The notes under the pieces were generated by a model. It did not search any database. It saw only the letters and a program-made list of their open reading frames with translations, and was not told the DNA's origin. 64,000 bases of DNA from Holothuria scabra (taxonomy: Eukaryota > Echinodermata > Holothuroidea > Aspidochirotida > Holothuriidae): contig CM074188.1 of the NCBI GenBank assembly GCA_037179385.1, forward strand, positions 25,747,318-25,811,317. The letters are read 5' to 3'. Position 1 is the stretch's first letter, and every line of letters starts with the position of its first letter. Made by a program: the position numbers and the translations under genes. Below, in pieces: positions 11,745-27,017 of the stretch.

Positions 11745-11845
11745 TAAATATTTAGTGTTTAATTACTAAACATGTTTAGAATTTAAACGTGTTGAGAGAG
11801 CGGGGGCAAAATAAGTGTTGAACCGCTGAACATGTTTTTCTTAGG
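11745..11845. repeat. TTTAG/AATTAAAC repeat, short copy
   Basis: GTGTTTAATTACTAAACATG, TTTAGAATTTAAACGTG and GGGGCAAAATAAGTG are the inverted order of the family motifs. Confidence 0.4.
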
Positions 11846-12256
11846 GAGAAGAGATCACAAATTGGAAGAAAAATGAACTGAATGAGAATTCCGTTACACT
11901 TTTTGGTAAAAATATACGTTCATATTCAAAATAAGAAAGCCCCATATACAGAATGAACAATCACCACGTTGGGCCGTAACGACATATCTAACCTTAGTTA
12001 TAAGTCAGTGTACCATTTTGGTGCGGAATTATTGAGGAAAAAACCGTTAATACCGTTATTATGCACGTAAACAAACACATTGCTTGAAATTACGAAAATG
12101 TTGAGCAAGTTCCTAGTTAACAAAAAAGGGAAAAAGGGGAACTTTACGTCAAAATTAGCATTTTACTGGTAAACGTAACAACTTGCTAAGCATTTCTGTT
12201 ATAGGCATCCTTATCCCTTGTTCAGCTCAATCACTATTTCATGCTTGTTTCGACTA

Positions 12257-12500
12257 CCTTACACTCTAAAAGTATTACTGGTCAAGTTTTAACCAGGATT
12301 GTGGTTACCAATTTTCCCATACATTTCCTATTTAAAATTTCCAGGGAATCAGGATTTCCTAGTATTTTTAACCGAGAAATGTAATGTGAGTCCATACATT
12401 TCTGGTTGAAACGACCAAGAAATCCTGGTCATATTAACCAGATGAGTGGTGACTCTTTACAAATCCTGGTTATAATGCCAAAGAAACCCTTGTCATTTTT
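12257..12500 (+). repeat. CACTCTAAAA-type repeat with TTAACCAGGATT units
   Basis: It begins TTACACTCTAAAAG and contains several AACCAGGATT/AATCCTGGTT units in both orientations, as in the MITE at 29290. The opposite terminus was not found, so it may be truncated. Confidence 0.45.
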
Positions 12501-13504
12501 ACAAGAGCAGGTTTGTTTAGCAATGGTAATTGGAACCGCTCTGGAAGTACATTGCTAGCTTTGAAATGATATTTTAACCATTACCTGATTGAAAACTAAC
12601 TATAGTTTCAGTGACTTCTTTAGATTTGTCTGTACAGACTATTGCTTTAAGTGAATCATTATGTTAAAAGTTTTAATTGACCGCCTACTGATTTTAACAC
12701 CTCACTTTACCGTAATTCTCTCAGCTCAATCTCACAATATACGACGTATTTAAACATGTAAATATATTACACCGTTTCATGTACTACTTATATAATCAAT
12801 TAGATACGTCTGTCATAAATAGGAGCGCAACACAAATGTCAAACTAAGGAACGCCATTTGTCACTTAATAACTTGTAAATGCTCAACGTTTAAAAGAAGG
12901 TGACATATTTACGGGGTCATGAACGAAACATGTTGGCATGCTTTATTACTAATGAATAGATGAACCATCTGCTGTAAGCGAAGGGTAATGACTGCCAGAA
13001 AATAGCGCTGTGGTAGATTGTGGTATCTCCCTAAGGGAATGGCTAATGGCAAGTTACGTGCAAACCGTGGATCACACTCATTTGAAATCCGTATGCTGCA
13101 GTAACGTTCATTAACATGCCGATACGCCACACTGAATGACCATTGTAAGAAATTGAAAAAAAAAAAAAAAAGGGTAAAGCAGACAGTAAACGAATTAATT
13201 TAAAAAAAAAAAACGTAGGAATTTCGAATTAGTTACGAAATACTTTGAAGAGTATACAGAAAAGGTGATTAAATGGAAAGAATATCTTTGAATATATTTT
13301 ACTATGCCGTTTGAAAAATTAAAGCAAGTTCAACAATTGAAATGAAAATCCCCCCCCCCCCTGGAAATGTGTAATAATGCTAAATACACATTTTTAATCC
13401 CTAAACAATGTGTGTTTAATTTATGGTTTTCTTTATTTTTTGTTCTGTACATGTACAGATATTTTGAGCCACTTTTTACAGTGTAGATAAGGTTTAACAG
13501 CTCA

Positions 13505-13665
13505 GACACTAGCCAACTGGTTTCAGTCGGGTAGGCCAAAACCTTTTTCCAACTAGGGCTAACTGGCTTGGTTTCCCTTCTCTTTTGCTTAATGCTTATG
13601 CTGTCACGGCGCATCAAGCACGATGACAGTTGGTTTCTATTTCAATGTCTTCGGTCTGACCCGAC
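13505..13665 (-). mobile_element. tRNA-derived SINE, copy 3 (degraded body)
   Basis: The conserved blocks (AACTGGTTTCAGTCGG; GGCTAACTGGCTTGG; GCATCAAGCAC; GTCTTCGGTCTGACCCGAC) align in order with the other copies. The tRNA head is missing or unrecognisable and the sequence is clearly older than copy 4, which follows 200 bp later. Confidence 0.65.
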
Positions 13666-13863
13666 TATATTCATACGAGGTCAAATTGAGTTGATATTGA
13701 AAACTTAATGAGGGTGTTGAAGGATATTTTTCATGATAAAACGTATTGGTAGCAAAATTAGTCAAGTTTTACATCCCACAATTGAACAAAAATAATTTTA
13801 TTTTTCTTGGTAAGTAACGGTTTTGGGCACAGTTTGGAAAATAGTCTGGTTACGAATCCATAA

Positions 13864-14097
13864 AGTTAGTTAGTTAGTTAGTCAGTTAGTTAGTGAGTTA
13901 GTTAGTAAGTTAGGTGGAGTTTTACTGCCCAGTGTCCAACGTATTTGGTTCAAGCCGGCCACGGCCTTTTTACAGTTATTGCCCACTTGCTCATTTTCCC
14001 TGCTCCATTGCTTATGTGGAGCATCATGCACGCACAACGGCAGTAGGTTCCTTTTTAAGAGTCTTTGGTATGACTCGACCTGGGAATCGAACCCGAA
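13864..14097 (-). mobile_element. tRNA-derived SINE, copy 4, with long TTAG tail
   Basis: A run of GTTA/TTAG units at 13864-13915 is the 3' tail of the minus-strand element. The body matches copy 1. The head is cut just beyond a perfect B box (inverse GGTTCGATTCC near 14083-14093), so the A box is lost and this copy should not be transcribable from its own promoter. Confidence 0.82.
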
Positions 14098-14224
14098 TCT
14101 ATAAAATCCAGATAGAATCTTTCATTATTCTCACTCAAGAAAACTTTCTTCGTTTATTGAATATGAGGATTGTTGTTAAGTGTGACCATTTGTTATTAGT
14201 GTGTGGAGAAAACTTTACAAGTTT

Positions 14225-14328
14225 GGAAAAGTGAATGTCATCAAATAAATCTGCGTACCCCTTTAACCTTTAAGTTAGGAAAAGTGAATGCCATCAAATA
14301 AATCTGGGTACCCCTTTAACCTTTAAGG
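14225..14328 (+). repeat. 53-bp tandem duplication
   Basis: GGAAAAGTGAATGYCATCAA through CCCCTTTAACCTTTAAG occurs twice with a 53-bp period and only a few differences (T/C, C/G). It begins at the end of a chance ORF; no gene is implied. Confidence 0.95.
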
Positions 14329-14330
14329 AA

Positions 14331-17608
<3,278 letters not shown>

Positions 17609-17614
17609 AAAAAA

Positions 17615-20600
17615 CTCGGTCTTTACCTCACAGAGATAGGAAAAAAACTACGATGACCCGGCTCAGCTTTTCGAAAGTCCTTGCGACTCTCTGGCAATAA
17701 GCAGGTCGGCGAAACCAAACTATGAAACTTCTTCCCGAGGAAGCTTCGTCCACGAAAGTAAAACACTTAACTGCCAGAGACCAACCTAACGGCCCTCAGA
17801 CCATTCACATCATCGACCTGTCATGTATAGCTCCATTCTAGACTGGAAGAAAAGAACAGATACTACACATTATGTCTAGCCATATCTTCTGGAACCTGTT
17901 CCCATCAAACCAACTATTACAGATAACTCTGTGACTCCATGATCTTTCGGATAGCTACGAAACAGTTGTTTGCTCAAACTCATGTTATCCTCAATCTCGG
18001 TCTCAGTAGAATTTTATGGTACCACCTGGTTCTGATGCAAAAATATCAACAATTAATATGTCCTAAATACTGCTTCCACGTGACGTCATAGTTGGTATGC
18101 CACGCCCACTGCCAGGTAAAAATCATTAGTGCCTTAGTGCAGCATGCACACGCGGGTCGTCAGTTGCTTCTCAGGTAGATACGTACACTAGCCAGCGTAC
18201 TACACTAGTACTTACCCGTCAAAAGGGGCACTTATGACGTCAGTGAAAATCCTCTATATGTGTATCTGGGTTTTATACTGGTTATTACCATTATCCAATC
18301 AATTGAAATTGAAAATGTGCGTAACGTTACTACGTGCAATATGCCGCCAAATTTCTTTCGACAACAGGACCAATACATCGCATGCTATGATTAATTAACT
18401 GAAAACTTGCTTTGCTGAGGTAAAGCCACACTTGCCAACAAAATACTAAGTATATAAGCCTATATTTGTACTAAAAGTAACAGCACTGGCCGGCATATCC
18501 TATAGCACTGATTATTGTGCTCGTAGCAAACGCAATCAAAAGCGTCTGGTGTAAGCTAACAAAAATAACTAGCTAATAAATATTAACACTTTTATTTTTC
18601 GTGCTGGCAACATTACTGGTCAAATAAAAACAGTTATGCTGTATCCGTCGACTACCGAATTGCAAAACCGTTCTTGCAATAAGACGCGCTCTTATTTTAG
18701 AGGGCAGTATTTAGAAAAAGGTAAATGACAGGTGCATAGACCATGAAGACCTATACTTGAGTAAAGTGGTTACCGTAGCGCTTTTTGAAGATGTGCGGTT
18801 TTTAGAAAAAAATATTCCAATTGTAAACACTTTTGACTATATTCCGAGAAAGAGACGTAGACATAGCGACTCCAAATTGGTAGCAGAACGTTCCTTTTAT
18901 GTAAAAATAATTAAAATAGCGCAACAGCTTCCAGTTTTGTAAATCTGTGAGTGTGATTCCTATAAACATGTAAACGACCTCAACGTGTTTACTGACGATG
19001 ATAAACATGGCTTTTAAGATGCACGTAAAAGTGCAATTGATGGTGTCGTATGTCATGTGATGAAGTTAAACATTACTGAATTGAACGTTGTTTGATGCCA
19101 ATCCTAGCGATAGGGCCGTAGAAGTACAGCCTGCAATTTTGCAAAAGAGTCTTTTGACGACACGGTGACTTGATTATCACATGTAGGATAGTACAGAATG
19201 TTCTAAAACATGATACATACGAAAAAAATTGACATAGAAGGCTGAGAATTAAATAAGCAGATGAATAGTGTTAATTTTGCCCGAAAACGGGAACAAACCT
19301 AACCTTCTCAAAGAAACCAATTATTTTGCAATAATATTCCCCCACCCCAAAATGATCTGTTGCAGTCCTTACCCTACACCTGAGACAAATTAGTACAGGA
19401 AGATTAAGTCGTACTTTTTAACTCCATCTTTGTTTTTTTGATTGGATACTTCTCAAACAGTCAAAGCAACCACACACTTAAACATGAGAAACTGGCCACA
19501 TGAAGTTCTGTTGATAGCGCCAAGTCTGGTATACAGGGGTTATGACGACCTCATGCCAGAGGTATTTTAATTTCGTTCGATTGTCGGATAAGTTACTATC
19601 AAATAGGCATCCCTCCGTACTGCCATAAGGTTAGCCTAGTACCCATGTGATTTTCTCGAGTTCTCTCTGAATTGGAGCAAACCTTTTCATACAAATCAAA
19701 CATTGGCCAATTACGCCAAACGTACAACAGAAGTGTTAATTGAGTCAAACACAGGATACGTGCTCTTGTTAATTTTGTTTATATACTTTTGACAGAGAGT
19801 ATGATGCTTTTGGTCCAGCACTTCGGTTTTCGTTTATAGCTGATTACCAGAAGCTATACACATCGAAGGGAATTTCAAGTGAGAAAAGCAATAATCCTTT
19901 CTAAATAACTGACCAAAATGGTGGTCTGCTATGATTTTGTGTGAAAGTTTGGACTTGCTCAAGTATACTCCCATATTTGTCAAGAAGTTTGAAATATTTT
20001 TGAAATATGGCAAGGTAAGGTCAAAATCACTTCACGTACTACAGGAATACGATATTTTCCCCCATTCAAGTGTAACTTTTGCTTAAAATATTACAGAGTC
20101 GTCGTCAAATCAGACGATTTATAGGTTCGCGGTGGCCATCTTGGTGCGCCTTTTTTGTCCCTGCCGGTGGCGATCATCTACGGATAGGACGTATACGTTA
20201 CATGCTATGTCCATGTATGTAAGCCCGTGGAAATTTGTATTTTTTGTCTGCAAGAATTCCACACGTATGCAGGATTAGTTAGCTCATTCATTATAGGGTG
20301 ACAAACCACAAGGTGAGACCACGATGAAAGCTCATGTTTTGTCAGTTGATACTCAGTGTATCATTGTGGTGCAGAACTCAAGTCTTGCAAACTTGTGGAA
20401 ACACTCAAGTCTGATTGCTCCTTTATATTGCATTACACGTATTCCCATTCATGGCCATTTATATGGCAAAAGCCATTTTATCTTTACATTCAAACACAAA
20501 CAAACCCATCACTACATTCCTTTATTAATTAGGGGAGGGCAGAAACCAAATATTGATTCATGACTCATTAAAAACCTTAATGTCAGAAACAACACGAATT

Positions 20601-21107
20601 GATTTTTTTTCGAAATTGGCCAATGTCGCCAAGTGTTTGAAAGTGAGAGGAGTGTTTAATGAAGATGCCGCAGATGGCAAACGGTAGGACGATTATGAAT
20701 TTGTTAGCCGCTGTGGGCTGATTTTAACCTCGCCTTCGAGCGCTGCAAGGTTCACTCATTTAATTTTAATGATCATTGATTCCTTCAAATCGGTTTCATT
20801 TGAGGTCGGCCATGTGAAATTTCAACAACTAATTGCAAATTAAGTTGAACGACATAAGTGCTACCTAAAATCAATTGGTTACCAATGGGTTCACGGTTAT
20901 CAGGTTATAACACGAGTCCATGAAATCTGAATTATATAATACCCATGTATGGTTATAAAATATAATTAAAGTGAAGAAAAAAGGGATGTTTTATTCCCAG
21001 AAGTATGAGAGATCTAAATCAATAAAACGACTGACAAAATTTCAATCAAAACAGACCCCCATCGGACACAGTTTCCTTTTCCATTCACAGATTGAGGCTG
21101 CTCTCCA
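17615..21107. other. No gene seen apart from the CRE-bearing patch
   Basis: Mixed AT-rich sequence. The 61- to 84-codon ORFs around 18757-19056 overlap each other on both strands and lack domain character. Around 20100-20200 there is a somewhat GC-richer patch without recognisable function. Confidence 0.5.
18081..18242 (+). promoter_or_regulatory. Candidate regulatory segment: two CRE palindromes and a GC-box-like site
   Basis: TGACGTCA at 18081-18088 and 18235-18242 bracket a patch of raised GC with GCCACGCCCAC (KLF/Sp-like) and several ACACTAG/ACTAGTAC palindromic motifs. It lies 12.8 kb upstream of the KCNN coding exon, on the side where a non-coding first exon is expected. Function is inferred only. 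Confidence 0.35.
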
Positions 21108-21180
21108 CCCAGAATAGACCTTTTTCCAAATAGTAATTGCAAAGAATTGTGGGACAAATTTTTGGTACACGCCATGTTTG
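21108..21180 (-). repeat. Dispersed repeat family F, copy 1 (minus)
   Basis: On the minus strand, GTGTACCAAAAATTTGTCCC, ACAATTCTTTGCAATTACT and ATTTGGAAAAAGGTCTATTC match 55423..55497. The similar short peptides read from both copies reflect the shared DNA, not a gene. Confidence 0.6.
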
Positions 21181-21371
21181 TCCATGTCATTTTGCCGTGG
21201 CCAAAAACAACGCACACAAAATTACAATCCCACAAGTCTTTGTAATTGATATATCTGGGAAGAGGTCTACTGCGCAGGTCATATTACAACAATGCAGGAT
21301 CGGATGAAGCCCCGATTTTTGTGGGTTTAAACTAAAGTCTTCACCATCTCTGGACTAAAGAAAAAATGCCA

Positions 21372-21445
21372 ACGTTCGGAAATCTATGATTTGTATCGCA
21401 GGACGACGAAAATTGAAATTATATTAATTATTCCGTGACGTTTAT
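21372..21445 (+). repeat. Dispersed repeat family E, copy 1
   Basis: ATGATTTGTATCGCAGGACG, ACGAAAATTGAAATT and TTATTCCGTGACG are shared in order with 26228 and 48508. All three lie on the plus strand. Confidence 0.55.
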
Positions 21446-22087
21446 TTGGAATTTCACAGCAAATTTTGGGCCATTTTTAACAATACAAACGAAAATTCAT
21501 CTTTGCTTCGTCAGTAAGATGTAAGATTCATAGTGTCATGCTTTTACGGTATTTAACGCTTGAAAATTGCACCAACTTCCTCTGGGTAAGCAGCGTTTTC
21601 TTGGGGAGATCGAAAATACTATAGTCAAATATATTTGACCGTCTCGCCAATTTCATGGTAGACCCGTCTGATTCACGTACCACCCTTAATTAAAATGATT
21701 GAATTGAAAACGGTTGGCAAAGAAAATACTTTACAGTGTTAAGAAGAATATATTTTCCGCAATGCACAAAACATAAAAGATCTCAGCCATTTTTAAATCT
21801 GACTTAAATCAATTTTGTTTGTGAAAGAGGTTGTTAGGAAAGTATTTGAGTATTCGATTCAGGTTCAGCTTTAAAGGATTGGCGTAGACCATAATAAAAG
21901 GTGGTCTACATTGGTATGTCCAGGGATTTTTTTTTTGAAAGTGTATTTCAAGTTGAGAAGTTTGTAAATGAATCAACTTACCCCGAATTTATTACTAATT
22001 CAGACAGACTAGTTTTGGAGTTTTTGTTTTGAAGGCTCGGGGTAAAAAATAGGGAAGGGGAGATGCTTAATACCAGTAAGACCATCT

Positions 22088-22122
22088 AATAGGAGCGCCA
22101 CCATCAGTTGGCGCGGGGCGAA
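22088..22122 (+). promoter_or_regulatory. Short repeated hairpin motif, weakly CTCF-like
   Basis: GGAGCGCCACCATCAGTTGG then CGCGG. A close match occurs at 58557-58590 (GGAGCGCCACCATCTGTTTG) and a weaker one at 59286-59318. AGCGCCACC resembles half of the CTCF consensus, and GCGCCA/TGGCGC can pair. It may equally be a conserved piece of a TE. Confidence 0.25.
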
Positions 22123-22587
22123 TAAGATAGTTTTTGACTTAACACCCGCCCTCATAGGATCTGAAAACGCACTTCCCGAGTGTTCTAAGGTGCATGTACC
22201 TAGCTTTAAGTTAAATATGGATCTGATCCAATGTTTGAAATTTTGTCATCAACACTCACTTCAGAATTTTACGGCGGTCGTCACTTCTTGAACCCGCACT
22301 TAGCAAATTAGGGGGGGGGGGGGTCTGAACATGCATTTGTACCCCTCTTTTTCCTTGTTCATTAGTGGGGCCGAGGCTCCCAAGTCTTTCTCCTCCGGTT
22401 TCGTCGTCACTGTTCTCTTTTACAAATGAAATAATTTGCTTTTGCTTCTTTTTGTATCAAAGGTGGCTTAGGGAATTGAAAAAAAAAAATATTTTGACCA
22501 AGATTCTATCTATTGTTATAAGCTAGTCAAGCAAGAACTGACAGACTCTTGATATAGAAGTATGGAGGTTAAGAGTTTTAAAAAGTG

Positions 22588-23052
22588 CTCTCCAAAAAGA
22601 GCGGAAACTCACTTCAAAAAAGTGAATTTCATCCCAAAAGAGCGACTTGTCTCTCTGTTGATCGAGAGCATAGACGGACCACTTTTAAAAAAGAGTGATC
22701 CCTGCAGGCTGAATGAAACATAAAGTAAAACAAAACATTGGTCAACAATGTGAATCAATGACGTCACATCTGCTTTCTTCAAGTTCACTTTTACAGAAAA
22801 TGTGCCAACTTCATTTGCTAATATCTTGAGAATAAAACATAGGAAATGAATAAAACTACCATCAGAATGCTTAGCATTTGTTTCTCTTTAATACTTCAAT
22901 TTTAAATTTGGCTCTGGACTATTCTTTCAGAGATTGAGTTATCACCCTTCTTCTCCTTCTCGGAGTGAGTTTCACTATTCTTGGAGTGAATTACCACTCT
23001 AATGGAGTGAATCTAGTTTCACTTAAAGAGTGACTAAGTTTGTTTTAGAGTG
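22588..23052. mobile_element. ACACTCT-family element, right end clear, left end tentative
   Basis: The right end reads inward, on the minus strand, CACTCTAAAACAAACTTAG and then CACTCC-rich sequence almost identical in part to the element at 9199. The left side (GTGCTCTCCAAAAAGAG, GAAACTCACTTC) is only loosely similar. The middle carries a TGACGTCA at 22759. Boundaries are approximate. Confidence 0.4.
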
Positions 23053-23575
23053 TAGGGAGTATATTGTGCAGAGCAATCGATACCTAAAGATGCGCAAGCT
23101 GTTGTGAAATACCGGCAATGAAACTCTGTCGTCGTTCCTTTTTTGATTCTATGTGCCTCACTTCGGGTCTCTAAATTAAGGCCATGAAACTCTTGCACCT
23201 AAGTGGAAATAACCATGTCGTTTGTGACCAGCACATTTTTACGATAACCTGATGGATGACGTCATAAAAGATATGACTGAGCAGGTAAAGGGACGAGTTG
23301 CATATCTTCTTACCATATGGACAATGAATCACCTACATAAGAAGGGTGAAATTTGATAGGAGCCTTGGAAGGCATTGAAATGGATTAAATTGTATCTGTT
23401 CTGCCATTTACCGACAACTGTGTATGTAGGTGTGGGTACCAGTAAGTAAGGGTTTTATACGTTGAGGTCGACGGTGGAAACTTTGAATAGAAATTGCAAT
23501 ATCAGCGTTTATGCCAAACGATGGATAGCGAAATCGTGCGAGCATTGCAGAAGGGCGCCCCAGACTTGTTTCTCT

Positions 23576-23613
23576 AACCGAGGTACTCCTCGATTGTCGG
23601 TGTTACCTCGGTT
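23576..23613. other. 10-bp-stem inverted repeat
   Basis: AACCGAGGTA (23576-23585) and TACCTCGGTT (23604-23613) are perfect inverses around an 18-nt loop. They sit in a locally GC-richer patch (23460-23690) that also carries a 73-codon ORF I do not recognise and would not call coding. Confidence 0.7.
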
Positions 23614-23987
23614 GGAGGCGGTGTATCCAGACAAATTACCTCGATTCCCACCATTTACAAACGCAGATATAGGGATCCTATGACGAATGGAGTTGAGCTT
23701 GTTATTTTAAATAGGAGTGCCTATGTCGTTGGACATCCTTAATGATTGTTATTGTATCACATTAAGGTTCAAAACCTGCGATCATGAATGATGCATAGGC
23801 CTACAAGGATATGAAAATAAGTTTTTTTTTGAAAAGTCGAGTCGATTTTGTTGGTCAGAGCAGAACGAGGAAAGTAAACTTGTGCTCCAACCCTTTTCTC
23901 TGCCCCTTAAAGACGGTACGTCGTTTGAAGGGACAGCAACAAATTAATCTGACCAACCTCTTTACCTTAATATCTGCCCCCTTGTGT

Positions 23988-24100
23988 GGTGGGGATGTAG
24001 AATATGCCCACTGTATTTTCCGCCTGTCGTTAGAGACGACTAAAGGGAAACCAAATTTGAACTTGAACCACTTTTGAAAATAAATTGAAACTTTGAAATA
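23988..24100 (+). repeat. Dispersed repeat family C (CCTGTCGTAAGAGGC), copy 1
   Basis: GTAGAATATGCCCACTG, CGCCTGTCGTTAGAGACGAC and TAAAGGGAAACC align with 26925..27017. It ends in AAATAAATTGAAACTTTGAAA, a retroposon-like 3' tail. This core looks like a widely spread animal retroelement segment, recalled only generally. Confidence 0.65.
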
Positions 24101-24483
24101 TTTTTTTTTATCAAGTTGACTGACATTCGTGTTGGTTTTTCTTTAAATTTCATCTTACTAACCAACTAACTACAACCTTTATATCTGTTAATGATGAGGT
24201 CTTTTATGCGTGACGCCTGTAAAACTAACACACACTTACTCATGATCCCAGGTTATCTCTATTATCGTTTGCCACTTGAAAACAAAGTCACCAGGTCTTG
24301 CCTGACATCACCACAGATATTCATTTATTGAAACAGAGTAGTGAGACCTTATAACTTTATTTCATTATGATATTATAGAAAGTATAACTATGAGTTTTAT
24401 GAAATTTTAAGAACAAACGTTTAAGGACAACCGTGGTATTTTGCAATGTTGATAACATGGTGTGCGGTGAAAGTCAATATAAC

Positions 24484-24640
24484 TCTAAAAACTTGTTAAG
24501 CAATATAACGCTTATTTTGCTACCACTTTATCAACACATATAGGGCAATTAAACACAAAGTGTTTAGAAATTAAATGTGCTTTGAAAAGAATTGTTTAAG
24601 AAAAAACACGCGTATTTAGCATCTAAACATGTTTACAAAG
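24484..24640. repeat. TTTAG/AATTAAAC repeat, copy
   Basis: CGCTTATTTTGCTACCACTTT is followed by GTGTTTAGAAATTAAATGTG and ACACGCGTATTTAGCATC. Order and spacing follow the 4085 copy. Confidence 0.45.
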
Positions 24641-26039
24641 TGTAGTAAAAAAGCGGCCGGTGCGCTCTGTATAACAAGGAATTTCTGGATTGGCTAATGA
24701 ACAGCGTTTTAAAAACTACACACCTTTTAAGGGTGTAGTATCAACATTCACATCATCATTAAGAAGTGATGATGACGTAACATTTTTGAGAAAAAGAAGA
24801 GTTCAAATCCTTCACTTCCTTTTCACTTACTTTTACTTAGTTTCGTGTTTTACTTTAACATATTCCAAATTTTACTCTTTCAATCCTCTCTGTAACACTT
24901 AAAATTTTTCACAAGGATAACGTATTCATTTTGTGTTCCATAAACTTATTTCCGGTAAAGAAGAGACACATGAATATTGGGTTGTATGGGTCCTCAATCT
25001 TGGATAAAATAATCTGGGACAGATCCCCGCTACCAGTCTCACTGTTGGTTTCGAGGGTGAACAAAAGTTGCGCGTTTCAACAAAAAGCGCACTCTTCTCT
25101 TTCTCAACATAGAATACGTGAGGGGAGAGGAAAACATGCTGAAAACATGTGTTATGTCAGAAAATATCTCAAATCATTTTGTCCAGGACTGTAGATTTTG
25201 TACCGAAGTACGCGAGAGCTCTGATTGTTGATAATTGTACACAATCTACTCTTGTCGTGATTACGTATATCCGAGAATATTACCTTGAAACATACTCGCT
25301 GTTGTAAACTTGTTCTCAAATTTCTCTGTTATCTTTCGAATATGGCAAGCTTTGGCAAGAAATCACGAACAACTTGATTTATATGCTCGTTAGTTTTTAT
25401 CGCTGTATATTGTATCACAGATCCTATCGTTAGCCCCTTGTATATGTAGATTGAAAAGTAACGGAACTCCGACTAGCTGCATTGCTATGTGGTTTAACTG
25501 CCTTTAAATTTGTCATGCTACTGTTTGTACGAATTTGTGTTCACGTAGGCCTAGTTACTAGTCTCTCTGATATGGGTTAATTTTTAAAAATTGGGAAAAG
25601 GAAACATATTGCTAATGAATTCTAGTTTGATGTTCATTAGGGTTAAAACATACACGCGACGAGAATTCTGAAATTTATTCTTACACAAATCGCAAGTTTA
25701 ATTCGTCACCACAATTACAAAAACATGGATTGCTTGTTTACATAGTACGAAAAGTAGGCTTAAATGATGCTTTCTCAAAAAGCATCTGTTAGGCTAAACG
25801 ACAAGGAGGCAAATCATGTGAATAACCGTGCCACAGTCACTACGCTTCCCCTTTCTTTACGGAGAAAAATGTTCGTTTGAATCTGGCACACTTGCTTTCA
25901 CTTATCATAGGAAGAAGTTTTGCATCAATACACTAGCCAAGCCCCCTCCCTCTTGCCGGACAAAAAATAGTGTAGTGCGAGGAGCTGCTGACGTCCGACG
26001 TAATGATTGTTGCGAGACAGTGGTGGTGGGAGCGAGTCA
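24641..26039. other. No gene seen
   Basis: Three plus-strand ORFs of 70-87 codons (24690, 24931, 25828) have no recognisable domains and no flanking splice logic that I can defend. Otherwise ordinary AT-rich sequence. Confidence 0.5.
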
Positions 26040-26837
26040 TGACGTCATGCAAAAGCACCCTATATCCTAGACACATGTACGTTACGCAAAGGAATAACGC
26101 AGCGCAGTGGCGTCGGTCAAATAGTTCTTTAATTTATTGTAAGCACCCGTTTTACGGCATGTTATACTACGAAGATATCTGAACCGATCGCGCTTCGATT
26201 TCTGTGAGTTCTTCCTAAAATATGCCAACCTGTGGGAATGGATGATTCACACTGCAAGAATACGAAAACCAAAAGTACGCTAAATATTCCGTGACGACAA
26301 TTCCGCAGACATCTTTTACCGGATATTCGTTGACGGATAAAAGCTATTTGTTAACGTGACGTCACGAAATTATTAGGTCACATTTCATTTTCATAGTGCC
26401 CTCATACAAACTATATTTTTTTCACAGGGTGGCATATTTTTTGTTCTTTCAGACAATGGATGGAGAAGATTAAAACTCACAAAAATCGGATCGAAATCAT
26501 TTGTTTTTTACATCTGAGAAATCCTAAGGTTTTGATCCCTCTAGTTTAAATATTATTTCAAATGTGTGAAATAAAGCACCATGTTGCATCTTAGTTTTCT
26601 CTGAAAAGATAAAAAAAAATCGAAAAGGGGTGGGTATGTGTTTCCTCCTAAGGACAGGCATTGCTGAACATTGAGGCGCTCTTTTGAAGGTCCTTGGATA
26701 AATCCTCGTAGTAGTAATTGTCTAACTAGATACCACAATCGACTTATTTTTATGTTGAGCTTTTCTGAAGGAGATTTTGATACAGTCTAGGTCAATATGC
26801 ATTTATCATGTTGTAAAGTTGCTGGGTACTGACGTCA
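26040..26837. promoter_or_regulatory. Cluster of three CRE palindromes
   Basis: TGACGTCA at 26040-26047 (embedded in CATGACGTCATG), 26357-26364 (in CGTGACGTCACG) and 26830-26837. Two TGACGTCC/GACGTAA near-matches lie at about 25988-26003. The middle site is close to repeat family E, so at least part of the cluster may travel with repeats. Confidence 0.3.
26228..26345 (+). repeat. Dispersed repeat family E, copy 2
   Basis: CCAACCTGTGGGAATGGATG, CTGCAAGAATACGAAAACC and AATATTCCGTGACGAC follow the family order. It continues through TTTTACCGGATATTCG, possibly equivalent to TTTTTGTCGGACTAC in the 48508 copy. Confidence 0.5.
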
Positions 26838-26924
26838 CACACCGCAATATAGAAGGCAACCATCAAAAATTAAAGTTCTGACACCGTCCTAAAAATGAGG
26901 GATTTCAAACCATTGGCAATCCAC

Positions 26925-27017
26925 TGAGGGCCTGTAGAATATGTCCACGGTATTTCCCACCTGTCGTAAGAGGCAACTAAAGGGAATGGTGTGCACCGTA
27001 TTTGAACTGTTTCAAGC
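26925..27017 (+). repeat. Dispersed repeat family C (CCTGTCGTAAGAGGC), copy 2
   Basis: GTAGAATATGTCCACGGTAT, CACCTGTCGTAAGAGGCAAC and TAAAGGGAATGG match copy 1, followed by TTTGAACTGTTTC where copy 1 has TTTGAACTTGAACC. Confidence 0.65.

Noticed and set aside
13864..13915. Telomere-like or independent TTAG microsatellite
   Set aside because: The TTAG run is directly joined to the SINE body and sits where its 3' tail belongs.
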